NCBI GenBank assembly: GCA_037147235.1
Contig: JBAWVO010000027.1
Span: 1 to 37,155 of the forward strand
DNA: 37,155 nt
Origin: JANXQG01 sp037147235
GTDB taxonomy: Bacteria > Planctomycetota > Planctomycetia > Pirellulales > Thermoguttaceae
Direction of reading: 5' to 3'
In this document: piece after piece, positions 1 to 6,785 of the stretch
Layout of the letters: each line of letters starts with the position of its first letter
Position numbering within the stretch: position 1 is the stretch's first letter
Notes under the pieces: model-generated
The model's database searches: none
What the model was told of the DNA's origin: nothing
What the model saw: the letters and a program-made list of their open reading frames with translations, nothing else
Position numbers and translations under genes: made by a program

Positions 1-473
1 GTGTAGTTCTTCGTGCAGGTCTCATAGACCGGCTTGCAGACCGTGTAGCAAATCTGCCGGGTCTTCGTCTCATAGACCGGCTTGCACACCGTATAGGTGT
101 AGTCCTTCGTGCGGGTCTCGTAAACCGGTTTACAGGTCGTGTAGTTGCACGTGCGAACGCGAGTCTCCCACACCGGCTTGCAGACCGTGTACTTGACTTC
201 GCGGTAGCATGTCTCGGGGACGTACTTCACACAATTGATCGTCTTCTGCTCGCACACCCGCTCAAAGCTGGTCTTGTAGCGTGTGTATTGACGCTGTTCA
301 TAAACAATCTGCTTGCAGGTCTTCATAACCGTGCAAGTTTGCTGCGCGGAACATTCCCCACAGCCTGATCGGCAATGGCTGCGGGCGATACCGCAGAAGC
401 TGGCCTGAGCCGAGCTTGCCGCAAATACCGCCAATACTACGGCGGTCAGTGATAGGGCTAACATCCTTTTCAT
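1..473 (-). CDS. YTV-repeat secreted Cys-rich protein, partial (C-terminus beyond the window)
   Basis: The reading frame runs from an ATG at 473 off the left edge. The N-terminus MKRMLALSLTAVVLAVFAAS with a following A-Q-A is a clear signal peptide, so the product is exported. The mature part is Cys-rich and holds at least four tandem copies of a 16-residue unit of the form YTVCKPVYET (one variant has W for Y, one YTT for YTV), seen between about 1 and 200. This matches the planctomycete-specific YTV repeat of secreted, probably cell-surface proteins. Regular paired Cys suggests disulphide cross-linking, as proposed for planctomycete proteinaceous walls; that role is inference. A Shine-Dalgarno AGGAG lies seven bases before the ATG and fixes the start. 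An inverted repeat GTAGGC/GCCTAC at 532-550 lies in the presumed leader. The gene faces away from everything else near it and looks monocistronic. Confidence 0.85.
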   Translation of the reverse strand, partial: MKRMLALSLTAVVLAVFAASSAQASFCGIARSHCRSGCGECSAQQTCTVMKTCKQIVYEQRQYTRYKTSFERVCEQKTINCVKYVPETCYREVKYTVCKPVWETRVRTCNYTTCKPVYETRTKDYTYTVCKPVYETKTRQICYTVCKPVYETCTKNY

Positions 474-1096
474 CGCATTTCTCCTAAAAAGCACCCAGTG
501 TTGTCTTGCCAAAGGCCTAGTCTGATAGTCCGTAGGCTTTCCTTGCCTACAATCTATTCGTCTTACTCAATCAATGCACATTAGCCATGTTGCGAAAAAT
601 TCGCACGTGACGTGTTCGTTGAGCACGGTCCATATGACCCATGTTACGCAGATTCGTGTGCTACATGACAAGCTATCGTCAACTTGCGCTATTTGCTTTA
701 CACATGCCGGTCGGGAAGACCTGTAAATCTGCGGATTTGATTCTCGCGAAACGGCCTGGAAGGGTCGTGCCCCCTATTCCGGTTTTGCCGGCTATCCGTC
801 TCGTGCCGGCCACGCCCTGCCCGAGCACCAGGAACATCGAATTTTCGCTGCGCGACGATCACTTGTCAACAGCCGCGCACCAGCCGCGCACCAGTCAGGC
901 CGGTCGAATAGGCTTTGCGCGTCAACATTTCATGTGCAGACTCCTTCACCTTGGTTTTGGGAAACAAAGGTCTGCACAATGCGCAATTCAGGCAATCTAG
1001 GTCAAGACCACTTCTTGGATAGCCTCTCACCGCTGTTTTGTACCTGTTCGCGCAACGCACCAATCCTGCTCCACCCACCCTATTCAGGCCGAATGC
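474..1096. other. Intergenic region with a dispersed repeat copy
   Basis: I see no credible gene here; the open frames lack coding character and family resemblance. The left part is the upstream region of the YTV-protein gene. At 1031-1062 lies one copy of a dispersed element with core TTCGCGCAACGCACCA. Further copies are at 2331-2362 (same orientation) and 27820-27851 (inverted). The rest shows nothing I can name. Confidence 0.6.
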
Positions 1097-1492
1097 TCAC
1101 GTCCCATCCCTCACGCATTCATGGCCGCTGGAGAGAACCGCCCCCTGCGGCTTTGTCTCGTCGTCCGGCGATGTTTCGATAGCTATTTTCACCTTGCCAG
1201 GTTGAATCTCAAGTATGACAACCTCAGTCGTGCCGTTGATCCGTAATCGCTCGCCTGGACGGCAATCCAGGACCAGCATCCGGGAACCACCCTTGCGCGA
1301 GACGTAGTGGCCGCCTGCCTTGCTAACGACCGAGGGCAGGCCATCGGGGATTTCGCAGGAAACGTGCCGCCCATTCCTCTTTGAAGAACGGCCGGACGGC
1401 TGAAGAACATCTGGTTCGGCGAACTTGGCGTACTGGACAGGGGTCTTGCCCTCACCACGGGGGAGCGTTCTTTCTTCGGAGTGTTCAGGCAT
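1097..1492 (-). CDS. csrA: CsrA-domain protein with N-terminal extension
   Basis: The last 60 residues, beginning MLVLDCRPGERLRI, match the CsrA/RsmA RNA-binding fold: MLVL start strand, GE, an I-x-G turn, VVILEI and VKIAIE strands. CsrA dimers bind GGA motifs in mRNA leaders and block or alter translation. Canonical CsrA is about 61 residues, so the ATG at 1279 alone would give a normal-sized protein, preceded by a weak GGGTGG at a seven-base gap. The frame stays open upstream to an ATG at 1492 that overlaps the end of the STAS gene by eight bases, giving 131 residues with a 71-residue polar extension. Codon use in the extension looks coding, so I chose 1492, but either start is possible. 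Position 6 is Cys where the family has Arg/Lys (MLVLDCRPGE against MLVLSRKxGE), so RNA affinity may differ. Confidence 0.7.
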   Translation of the reverse strand: MPEHSEERTLPRGEGKTPVQYAKFAEPDVLQPSGRSSKRNGRHVSCEIPDGLPSVVSKAGGHYVSRKGGSRMLVLDCRPGERLRINGTTEVVILEIQPGKVKIAIETSPDDETKPQGAVLSSGHECVRDGT

Positions 1493-1910
1493 GAGTAGCA
1501 ACTTTCGTATTGTCTCTGCACGCTGCGGCAATCTCCAACTGGTCATGGACGTCTACGCCAAACGTGACCGATTCCTCTCGCTCGTTCTCCTCGATCTCAA
1601 AGAACCGATCGAGCCTAGTCCACCTCATGACTTCCCGGACTTCAGCCTGCATGCCGGATAGTACCAGTCTGGCTTTCTTCTGTTTCAATCGTCGGTGAAG
1701 CAAGATCAACTTGCTCAGCATGTCACTACTCATGAGTTGGACGTTGGAACAATCCGCGCAGAGCACGTGACAATCCGCACGATCGGCTACCGAGTTCCAC
1801 TCGCTCACCAACTCCGCGATCACTTCATCACAAAAGCGTCTGTAATTCGGAAGGCGCACTTTTGACACGCGCCCACCACTGAGCAACTCAAGATGTCGAT
1901 ACTCGGACAT
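1485..1910 (-). CDS. STAS-domain anti-sigma-factor antagonist-like protein
   Basis: This 141-residue protein has the STAS pattern: N-terminal strands, then the segment DCSNVQLMSSDMLSKLILLH that corresponds to the D-x-S-G-V-x-x-x-D-S-S-G-L loop of SpoIIAA/RsbV proteins, followed by a Lys/Arg-rich helix and the strand ARLVLSG. In RsbV-type proteins a Ser in this loop is phosphorylated by an anti-sigma kinase to switch partners. Here two adjacent Ser (SSD) remain. No kinase or phosphatase partner lies in the window. A good Shine-Dalgarno GAGGAG sits eight bases before the ATG. The stop overlaps the chosen start of the CsrA-domain gene, so the two are probably translationally coupled and form a small regulatory operon. 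STAS assignment is firm at the fold level; the partner is unknown. Confidence 0.75.
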   Translation of the reverse strand: MSEYRHLELLSGGRVSKVRLPNYRRFCDEVIAELVSEWNSVADRADCHVLCADCSNVQLMSSDMLSKLILLHRRLKQKKARLVLSGMQAEVREVMRWTRLDRFFEIEENEREESVTFGVDVHDQLEIAAACRDNTKVATHA

Positions 1911-2618
1911 TGCGATCTCTCCTCAAATAGGGTGTGTTCCCGCGAGGTCGACCGCACGATCGAAGTACTCGGGGCCAAAGCCGATGGCGTTGAACGAGAA
2001 GTTACTCCTTAACTGTCTAGGAACCGCCTCCCCCCCCCTCTCCCTGCACCAGAGAGAAGCTTTTCTTGGGTGGAACCCCGTCCCAATCCAACACCAGCTA
2101 AGTCTAGTTTGAAACACCCATGATGAAATCCCCCGAAAACCGCGAGCCCCCGTGAGGAAAGATCGGAGCGGTGCCTAATGATTTGTACTAGCCCTTTAGG
2201 GCGGCATGACGGTGCTCCATCGACGGCAAGGCAATGTAAGTTTGATGATGGGTTTCTTTTCTGTCCTGGAATTGCTGATGCTCCCCTTTCCGTTTCTCGC
2301 GCCGCTCCCAGAGACTCTGAAAGCACTTACCGCTGTTCCAGATCCGTTCGCGTAACGCACCATTAGAAGACGACAGCAGTTGGCAAGGTTATGATCAATG
2401 CCGATTGTTGACGGCATGGAGCAACTTTCGGTACTTTCTCCCTTTACACGCTCACCAAGATTCCAGTATCCTCCCGCTGAAAATGCAGGTTCATGAAGAA
2501 TCCGTTCAGAACCGCCCCTACACAGACACTTATGCCACGTGTTGGGGGGTATACGATCACCCGCGTGCGCCGCGACTCCGGTGCTGAAACCGCTTTTGAC
2601 TCTAGCCCGAAACGTCTA
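1911..2618. other. Intergenic region, decayed and repeat-bearing
   Basis: Nothing in these 700 bases resembles a gene. A run of C (2030-2040) borders sequence of the gggtgcagggagagg type common between planctomycete genes. A copy of the element with core TTCGCGTAACGCACCA is at 2331-2362. It is followed at 2375-2396 by a 22-base sequence, AGCAGTTGGCAAGGTTATGATC in full, that recurs exactly at 27941-27962, where a copy of the same core element is also nearby. An open frame extends the next gene upstream to 2493, but its first 42 codons do not look like part of the protein. Confidence 0.55.
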
Positions 2619-3377
2619 ATGCCTACGTATCGTCTACTCGCTGCGATGCTATTTCTCTTTTTCGGAACGGCACTCATCATGGAGGCAGCCCGCGCCGCCG
2701 ATTTTCGCGTTGACAACGCGATCTATGTCGAAGGGCAGTCCCAGCCGCAAAGCGAAGGAGTGACGATCTTTCACGAGGGACTTGTCTACGATTTTCTCAA
2801 CGAACCTGCCGAGGTCATTCTTTTTGACAAAGCCCATCGACGGTTCACTCTTCTCGATATTGGCCACCATGTGCGGAGTGAAATTTCCATCGACGATGTT
2901 CAGGCATTCGTCAATCGAGTCAAGCAGCGATTATCCGGTCATTCCAATCCGAACATGAAGTGGCTGGCCGATCCTTCGTTTGAAGAATCGTTCATCCGCG
3001 AGACCTCCGAGTTGACTCTGAAAAGCACCTTCATGACCTATCAGGCCCAGGTGCAATCCACGGTCCCGGCCGTGGCAGCCCAGTATCACGAATTCTCGGA
3101 TTGGTACGCGCAGTTCAACTTCGCGGTCAACCCGAAATCGCGGCCGCCGTTCCCGCGGATGATGCTCAACGAGGCTATCGATCGCTCCAAGGGTATCGCC
3201 AAGGAAGTACACTTGACGACAGCCTTGAGCCCGAAGGACGTGCCGACCAAAATCACTAGCCGCCATCAACTGGTCATGCAACTCGATTCGGCCGATAGGA
3301 ATCGCGTGGCCGAAGCCCGCGAGTACCAGCGAAGCTTCCAAAGCGTTTCGTTCCGCGATTACCGGGAGGGGAAGTGA
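2619..3377 (+). CDS. Secreted protein of unknown function
   Basis: I do not recognise the family beyond 'conserved secreted planctomycete protein'. From the ATG at 2619 the product is 252 residues. It begins MPTYRLLAAMLFLFFGTALI and has a signal-peptidase site after A-R-A, so the mature protein is periplasmic or outside the cell. That signal peptide decides the start against the longer frame from 2493, which would bury it. The mature part carries no transmembrane segment. An early beta-rich stretch (residues 30-80) has phrases such as VYDFLN and RFTLLDIGHH, followed by a charged helical part and an Arg/Glu-rich C-terminus. No catalytic motif is visible. The gene stands alone on the plus strand and a tandem heptamer array follows its stop. 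Confidence 0.7.
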   Translation: MPTYRLLAAMLFLFFGTALIMEAARAADFRVDNAIYVEGQSQPQSEGVTIFHEGLVYDFLNEPAEVILFDKAHRRFTLLDIGHHVRSEISIDDVQAFVNRVKQRLSGHSNPNMKWLADPSFEESFIRETSELTLKSTFMTYQAQVQSTVPAVAAQYHEFSDWYAQFNFAVNPKSRPPFPRMMLNEAIDRSKGIAKEVHLTTALSPKDVPTKITSRHQLVMQLDSADRNRVAEAREYQRSFQSVSFRDYREGK

Positions 3378-3409
3378 GGAAAGAGGGCGGAGAGCGGGGA
3401 ACTGAGAAC

Positions 3410-3465
3410 TTAGTTCTTAGTTCTTAGTTCTTAGTTCTTAGTTCTTAGTTCTTAGTTCTTAGTTC
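3410..3465. repeat. Tandem 7-bp array, 8 perfect copies of TTAGTTC
   Basis: Eight uninterrupted TTAGTTC units, with degenerate units on the right flank (TAAGCTC, TAAGTCC), fill the gap between two convergent genes. A related but degenerate sequence (AGTTCTTAGTA types) is inserted in frame in nuoL near 11974-12060. A heptamer array of different sequence (GGACGGA x4) is at 6729-6756. This is a dispersed family, not a gene. Confidence 0.9.
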
Positions 3466-3479
3466 TAAGCTCTAAGTCC

Positions 3480-4553
3480 TCACAACAGCGGCAACCTAGG
3501 CATGACGGGGCGGCTGCGGCGGGCGCGAATCAGGTTGCTTACCAGCGTGCGGGGAATGGACTCAAGATATTCCCGCGTGGGAGCATGGTCGAAGGAGGCG
3601 AACACCCGGCCTTCGTCGCCCAGGATGCGAAGTTGCGTATCAAGCGGCACCTCGCCCAGCAGCGGCACTTCCATCTCGACAGCCCGATGCTTGGCCCCGC
3701 CCGAACCGAAAATTTCGTGCCGCGTGCTGCATGTGGGGCAGAGGAAGAAACTCATGTTTTCGACCATGCCGAGTAGTTCGATCTGTAGTTTGCGGAACAT
3801 GTTGATAGCCTTCGTGGCATCCAACAAGGCGACATCCTGGGGCGTACAGACCACCACCGCCCCCGTGACGGTGAGCAACTGCGAGAGCGAAATGGCCACG
3901 TCGCCGGTGCCTGGCGGCATATCGACCACGAGATAGTCCAGGTCGCCCCAGGCCGTGTCGCGAACGAACTGCGTCAGGGCACTGTGCAACATCGGTCCTC
4001 GCCAGATGACCGCTTCCCCCGGCGGAACCAAAAGACCCATAGACAGGACCTTCACACCGGCGGTTTCGACGGGCCGGATCTTGCCTTCAACCAGCCGCGG
4101 GGTCTCGTTAATTCCGAATAGATGCGGCACGCTGGGACCGTAGACATCGGCGTCCATCAGGCCGACCTTGGCCCCGGCACGAGCCAGACCGCAGGCAAGA
4201 TATGAAGCGATCGAACTCTTGCCCACGCCGCCTTTGCCCGCTCCCACAACAATCACGCTCTTGGCGGTCAGCCCGAACTGGCCCGACGGCTCAGCCGGGC
4301 GGCAGTGCTCTTCGACGTGTACCTCGACGGTTTGACCGGGAAATCGGCTCTTGAGCAGCGTGCAGAGTTCATCGCGGATTTCGTTCCAGAGCGGCGCTGC
4401 CCAAGTGGTCAGCCCCAAGGTTACGGAGATATTGCCGTCGCGAAGCTGAATCTGGTGAATTTGCTCAAGCTGCGCTGCGCTGCGGCCGGTTTCGGGATCC
4501 TGGAAACTGGAAAGGGCGTTGCGGACGGCGGGTTCAGTGACAGGTTGGGACAT
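3480..4553 (-). CDS. mrp: Mrp/NBP35-family P-loop ATPase, Fe-S cluster carrier
   Basis: This 357-residue protein follows the Mrp/ApbC layout. An N-terminal MIP18/DUF59-type domain (about residues 8-85) is followed by a SIMIBI ATPase whose deviant Walker A, GKGGVGKSS, lies at residues 106-114. Next come LMDADVYGPS, then DMPPGTGD and the paired cysteines CPTC near residue 272, which in the family form the inter-subunit [4Fe-4S] site. Members carry Fe-S clusters to apoproteins in the cytosol; in bacteria one homologue is linked to complex I maturation. Its place about 2 kb downstream of the nuo operon on the same strand fits that role, but co-transcription is not shown. Length is typical. A palindromic repeat at 4583-4637 lies just upstream. 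Family assignment is secure; its client is inference. Confidence 0.93.
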   Translation of the reverse strand: MSQPVTEPAVRNALSSFQDPETGRSAAQLEQIHQIQLRDGNISVTLGLTTWAAPLWNEIRDELCTLLKSRFPGQTVEVHVEEHCRPAEPSGQFGLTAKSVIVVGAGKGGVGKSSIASYLACGLARAGAKVGLMDADVYGPSVPHLFGINETPRLVEGKIRPVETAGVKVLSMGLLVPPGEAVIWRGPMLHSALTQFVRDTAWGDLDYLVVDMPPGTGDVAISLSQLLTVTGAVVVCTPQDVALLDATKAINMFRKLQIELLGMVENMSFFLCPTCSTRHEIFGSGGAKHRAVEMEVPLLGEVPLDTQLRILGDEGRVFASFDHAPTREYLESIPRTLVSNLIRARRSRPVMPRLPLL

Positions 4554-4582
4554 TTTTCAAAAGGCTCCTGGAACAACGAAAT

Positions 4583-4637
4583 GTAGGATGGACCTCCGAG
4601 TCCGTCGATTTTAGACGGGTCAGGAAGGCCATCCTAC
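4583..4637. repeat. REP-like palindromic element (GTAGGATGGAC family), copy 1
   Basis: An imperfect inverted repeat: GTAGGATGGACCTCCGAGTC at the left pairs with a degraded arm ending GGCCATCCTAC at the right. Two better-preserved copies lie between nuo genes at 20021-20079 and 21853-21913. All three sit between co-directional genes, as REP or BIME elements do. Confidence 0.8.
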
Positions 4638-4684
4638 AAACGTGACGAAAACATTCTCTTACGAGCGCAAGATGCAGATCCATT

Positions 4685-5146
4685 CTACGTTCCCCGCGGG
4701 CCCCAGGGTAGGCTTGCCCAAATCCGTTCCACCATGGTTTGCGAGGGCAGCGGCACATTGGCCAGATGACGGACCACCAATCCAGCCAGAGGTGTCAGTC
4801 GCCGGGGTGATGTGAGAAAATGGACTGCCCCTGCCTCGCGCAAGATCCACTCGAAACGAGCCATGCTCCGCTCGGCCACCACGGCAAATCGACCCCGAGG
4901 ATAATCACGGGAGAACCAAGCCATCCGTCGCAGCAGGTCTTCGAGGTTCTCGCGGGCGGCTTCCGCGATCACGAAGGCCGCCGGTGTTTCCCCTAAAGCC
5001 TCCCAAGCCTCTGGCAAGCTACGGCATTCCCAAACCTTGACGCCCGTTTCGGCTAGTTCGTTGCGCAGGCCAATCGACCACTGACCCCTGTGTTCACAGA
5101 CGATCAAGCGAGCCACGGATGACGTGTTGGTGAGTGAAGAAATCAT
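4685..5146 (-). CDS. Response-regulator receiver-like protein, orphan
   Basis: From the ATG at 5146 the product is 153 residues. The opening strand (ARLIVCEH), the alternation of strands and helices (VKVWECRSLPEAWEAL, AAFVIAEAA, FAVVAE) and the single-domain size recall a CheY-like receiver fold. The acidic phospho-acceptor is not at its usual place: where D is expected after the third strand I see FVIAEAA. The protein may therefore be a non-phosphorylated pseudo-receiver. I chose 5146 because the 20 codons further upstream are translated from an AT-rich dispersed repeat. The gene lies between the NtrC-type regulator and mrp on the same strand, with repeats on both sides, so a regulatory partnership with the upstream gene is plausible but unproven. 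Confidence 0.6.
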   Translation of the reverse strand: MISSLTNTSSVARLIVCEHRGQWSIGLRNELAETGVKVWECRSLPEAWEALGETPAAFVIAEAARENLEDLLRRMAWFSRDYPRGRFAVVAERSMARFEWILREAGAVHFLTSPRRLTPLAGLVVRHLANVPLPSQTMVERIWASLPWGPRGT

Positions 5147-5157
5147 AACGGTAAAAA

Positions 5158-5343
5158 GATTGAGAATTGCAAATTGAAAAATGCAAATTGAAAATTGTCG
5201 GAACAAGCCTTTCCAATGCCGTCATGCGTCATTACCGCCGCCACAAACGGCGAACCTCGCAATCAACCGGGCGAGGCGACGCGAAAACTTTCCTCCAATT
5301 CTCAATTTGCAATTCTCAATTTGCAATTTGCAATTTACAATTC
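5158..5343. repeat. AT-rich tandem-like repeats (CAATTTGCAATT family)
   Basis: Two blocks, 5158-5200 and 5297-5345, are built from near-repeats of CAATTTGCAATTCT and its complement. Non-repeat DNA lies between them. A close relative, TTTCAATTTTCAATTTTCAA, lies between nuoG and nuoF at 18095-18132. The blocks supply the last few codons (GEIEK) of the NtrC-type gene. No gene is visible. Confidence 0.75.
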
Positions 5344-6717
5344 TTATTTTTCAATTTCCCCTTCCTCCTCCAGGCCGAGCTGGACCATTTTGCGGTACAG
5401 CCTCGGCCGGTTCAGTCCCAAAAGTTTCGCGGCCTTGGTCTTGTTTCCTTTCGAGCGGACTAAGGCTCGGCGGATCAACTCACGTTCAATGTGCGCAATA
5501 AATTCATCGAGTTGGATCGGTTCCTCCTTGCGCCGCGGACGAGCCGCAGCCTCGGCAGCCAGACGTAGACGCTCGGGCAGCTCATCGCGTGTGACTAGCG
5601 TGCCGGAAGCTCGGGCATGGCTCTCAGCAACCACTTGCGCCAGTTCGGCGACATTGCCTGGCCAGGAGTAGGCACAAAGACGATCGAGCGCATCAGGCGT
5701 GAATCCACCAAGCTGCCTGCTGCCGCGGGCGTTCTGTTCCTCCAAAAGTGCTTGGGCCAACAGCGGCAGGTCGTCTCGCCGCTTGGCCAGCGAAGGCAAC
5801 TCGATGGTGATCGTACTCAACATCGCGGCTAGATCCTCGCGAAAAAGTCCCCGCGGCGGCAGATCGACCAACGGCGTGGTGGCGGTCGATATCAGGCGCA
5901 AAGGGTACTTGGCCGTTGGCAAAATTGAGGCCAACTCTGCCTGGCTTTCGGCAGAGAGCTGATCGGCATCGCAAAGCAGCAGCGTGCCTCCACCCGCTGG
6001 GCCAAGGGCCAAGCTGCGGAGCGTCGATTGGATCAATTCGAGGTCTAATAGCCCACATTCCAGCGGCACGAGCACGCCGCGCGATTCAGCCGGACCACCA
6101 TAATGAATCGACTCGGCCAAGTGACGGCGGCCACTACCCGGCGGTCCCAACAATAGGACGCTAGCCCGCGTGGCGGCTGCCACTTTGGCCTGGGCACGGG
6201 CTCGCCGCATTGCCGGTGTAACACCGACAACCCGCTCCGCGCGGTAACGCAAAGCCGTCTGCTGCCGGAATCGCTGCAATTGCTCGTGAAGTTCCTGCGA
6301 TTCGTTGCTTTCGGATATCGCGATTTCGGGCGTATTTTCCCCGAGATCCTGCGGATCAACCAGGGCGATGATGCAGAGAATCTCCTCATCGGGCTGGCGG
6401 AGAGGCACGAAACGGGTGCGGCGAAACAACGTCGGCTGATCGGAGAACTTGGTCACGTCGGCTAATACTTCACGGCCTTCCAGAACAGCCGGCGGTGGAC
6501 AAAGCCCTGCGGCCATTCGACCGAGGCCGGTTAGCTCATTGCCGGAATGATAGACGCACTTCCGTCCCAACAATTCTTCCGCATCGGCCCCTAACCAATT
6601 ACGGCAGGCTTCATTCAGGTAGATAATGGTTAAATCGTCATCGAGCACATAGAGTGGCTGCGCGGCCGGCTCCAGCAGCTTGACGAGTTCGGCAGTATGA
6701 AAGCGATGTCGGGACAT
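5344..6717 (-). CDS. PAS-AAA+-Fis regulator, divergent NtrC family (lacks GAFTGA)
   Basis: This 457-residue protein has a PAS domain (about residues 10-125, with LYVLDDDLTIIYLNEACRNW), a linker helix, an AAA+ core from about 163 and a C-terminal Fis-type helix-turn-helix (GNKTKAAKLLGLNRPRLYRK). The order is that of bacterial enhancer-binding proteins that drive sigma-54 RNA polymerase. The core is degenerate. Walker A reads GPPGSGRRH, without the Lys that binds phosphate. Walker B reads GTLLLCDADQL instead of GTLFLDE. The GAFTGA loop that touches sigma-54 is absent (HYGGPAESRGVLVP lies there). The protein probably binds DNA and senses through PAS but may not hydrolyse ATP or activate sigma-54. 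The start at 6717 avoids 18 codons read from the GGACGGA array. It lies just downstream of nuoN on the same strand. Confidence 0.85.
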   Translation of the reverse strand: MSRHRFHTAELVKLLEPAAQPLYVLDDDLTIIYLNEACRNWLGADAEELLGRKCVYHSGNELTGLGRMAAGLCPPPAVLEGREVLADVTKFSDQPTLFRRTRFVPLRQPDEEILCIIALVDPQDLGENTPEIAISESNESQELHEQLQRFRQQTALRYRAERVVGVTPAMRRARAQAKVAAATRASVLLLGPPGSGRRHLAESIHYGGPAESRGVLVPLECGLLDLELIQSTLRSLALGPAGGGTLLLCDADQLSAESQAELASILPTAKYPLRLISTATTPLVDLPPRGLFREDLAAMLSTITIELPSLAKRRDDLPLLAQALLEEQNARGSRQLGGFTPDALDRLCAYSWPGNVAELAQVVAESHARASGTLVTRDELPERLRLAAEAAARPRRKEEPIQLDEFIAHIERELIRRALVRSKGNKTKAAKLLGLNRPRLYRKMVQLGLEEEGEIEK

Positions 6718-6728
6718 GGTGTGAAAGG

Positions 6729-6756
6729 ACGGAGGACGGAGGACGGAGGACGGATG
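6729..6756. repeat. Tandem 7-bp array, 4 copies of GGACGGA
   Basis: Four perfect GGACGGA units lie just upstream of the NtrC-type regulator, in the short gap after nuoN. The frame of the regulator stays open through the array, which would mislead start calling. The 7-bp period is shared with the array at 3410-3465, although the sequence differs. Confidence 0.85.
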
Positions 6757-6785
6757 CATCTCAAATCCCAAATCTCAAATTCTTT

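Noticed and set aside
641..1000. 119-codon open frame upstream of the CsrA/STAS pair
   Set aside because: Composition is not protein-like, there is no Shine-Dalgarno, and it overlaps frames on the other strand. I treat it as non-coding.
2493..2618. N-terminal extension of the secreted protein gene
   Set aside because: It would put 42 polar residues before a clear signal peptide. The ATG at 2619 is preferred.
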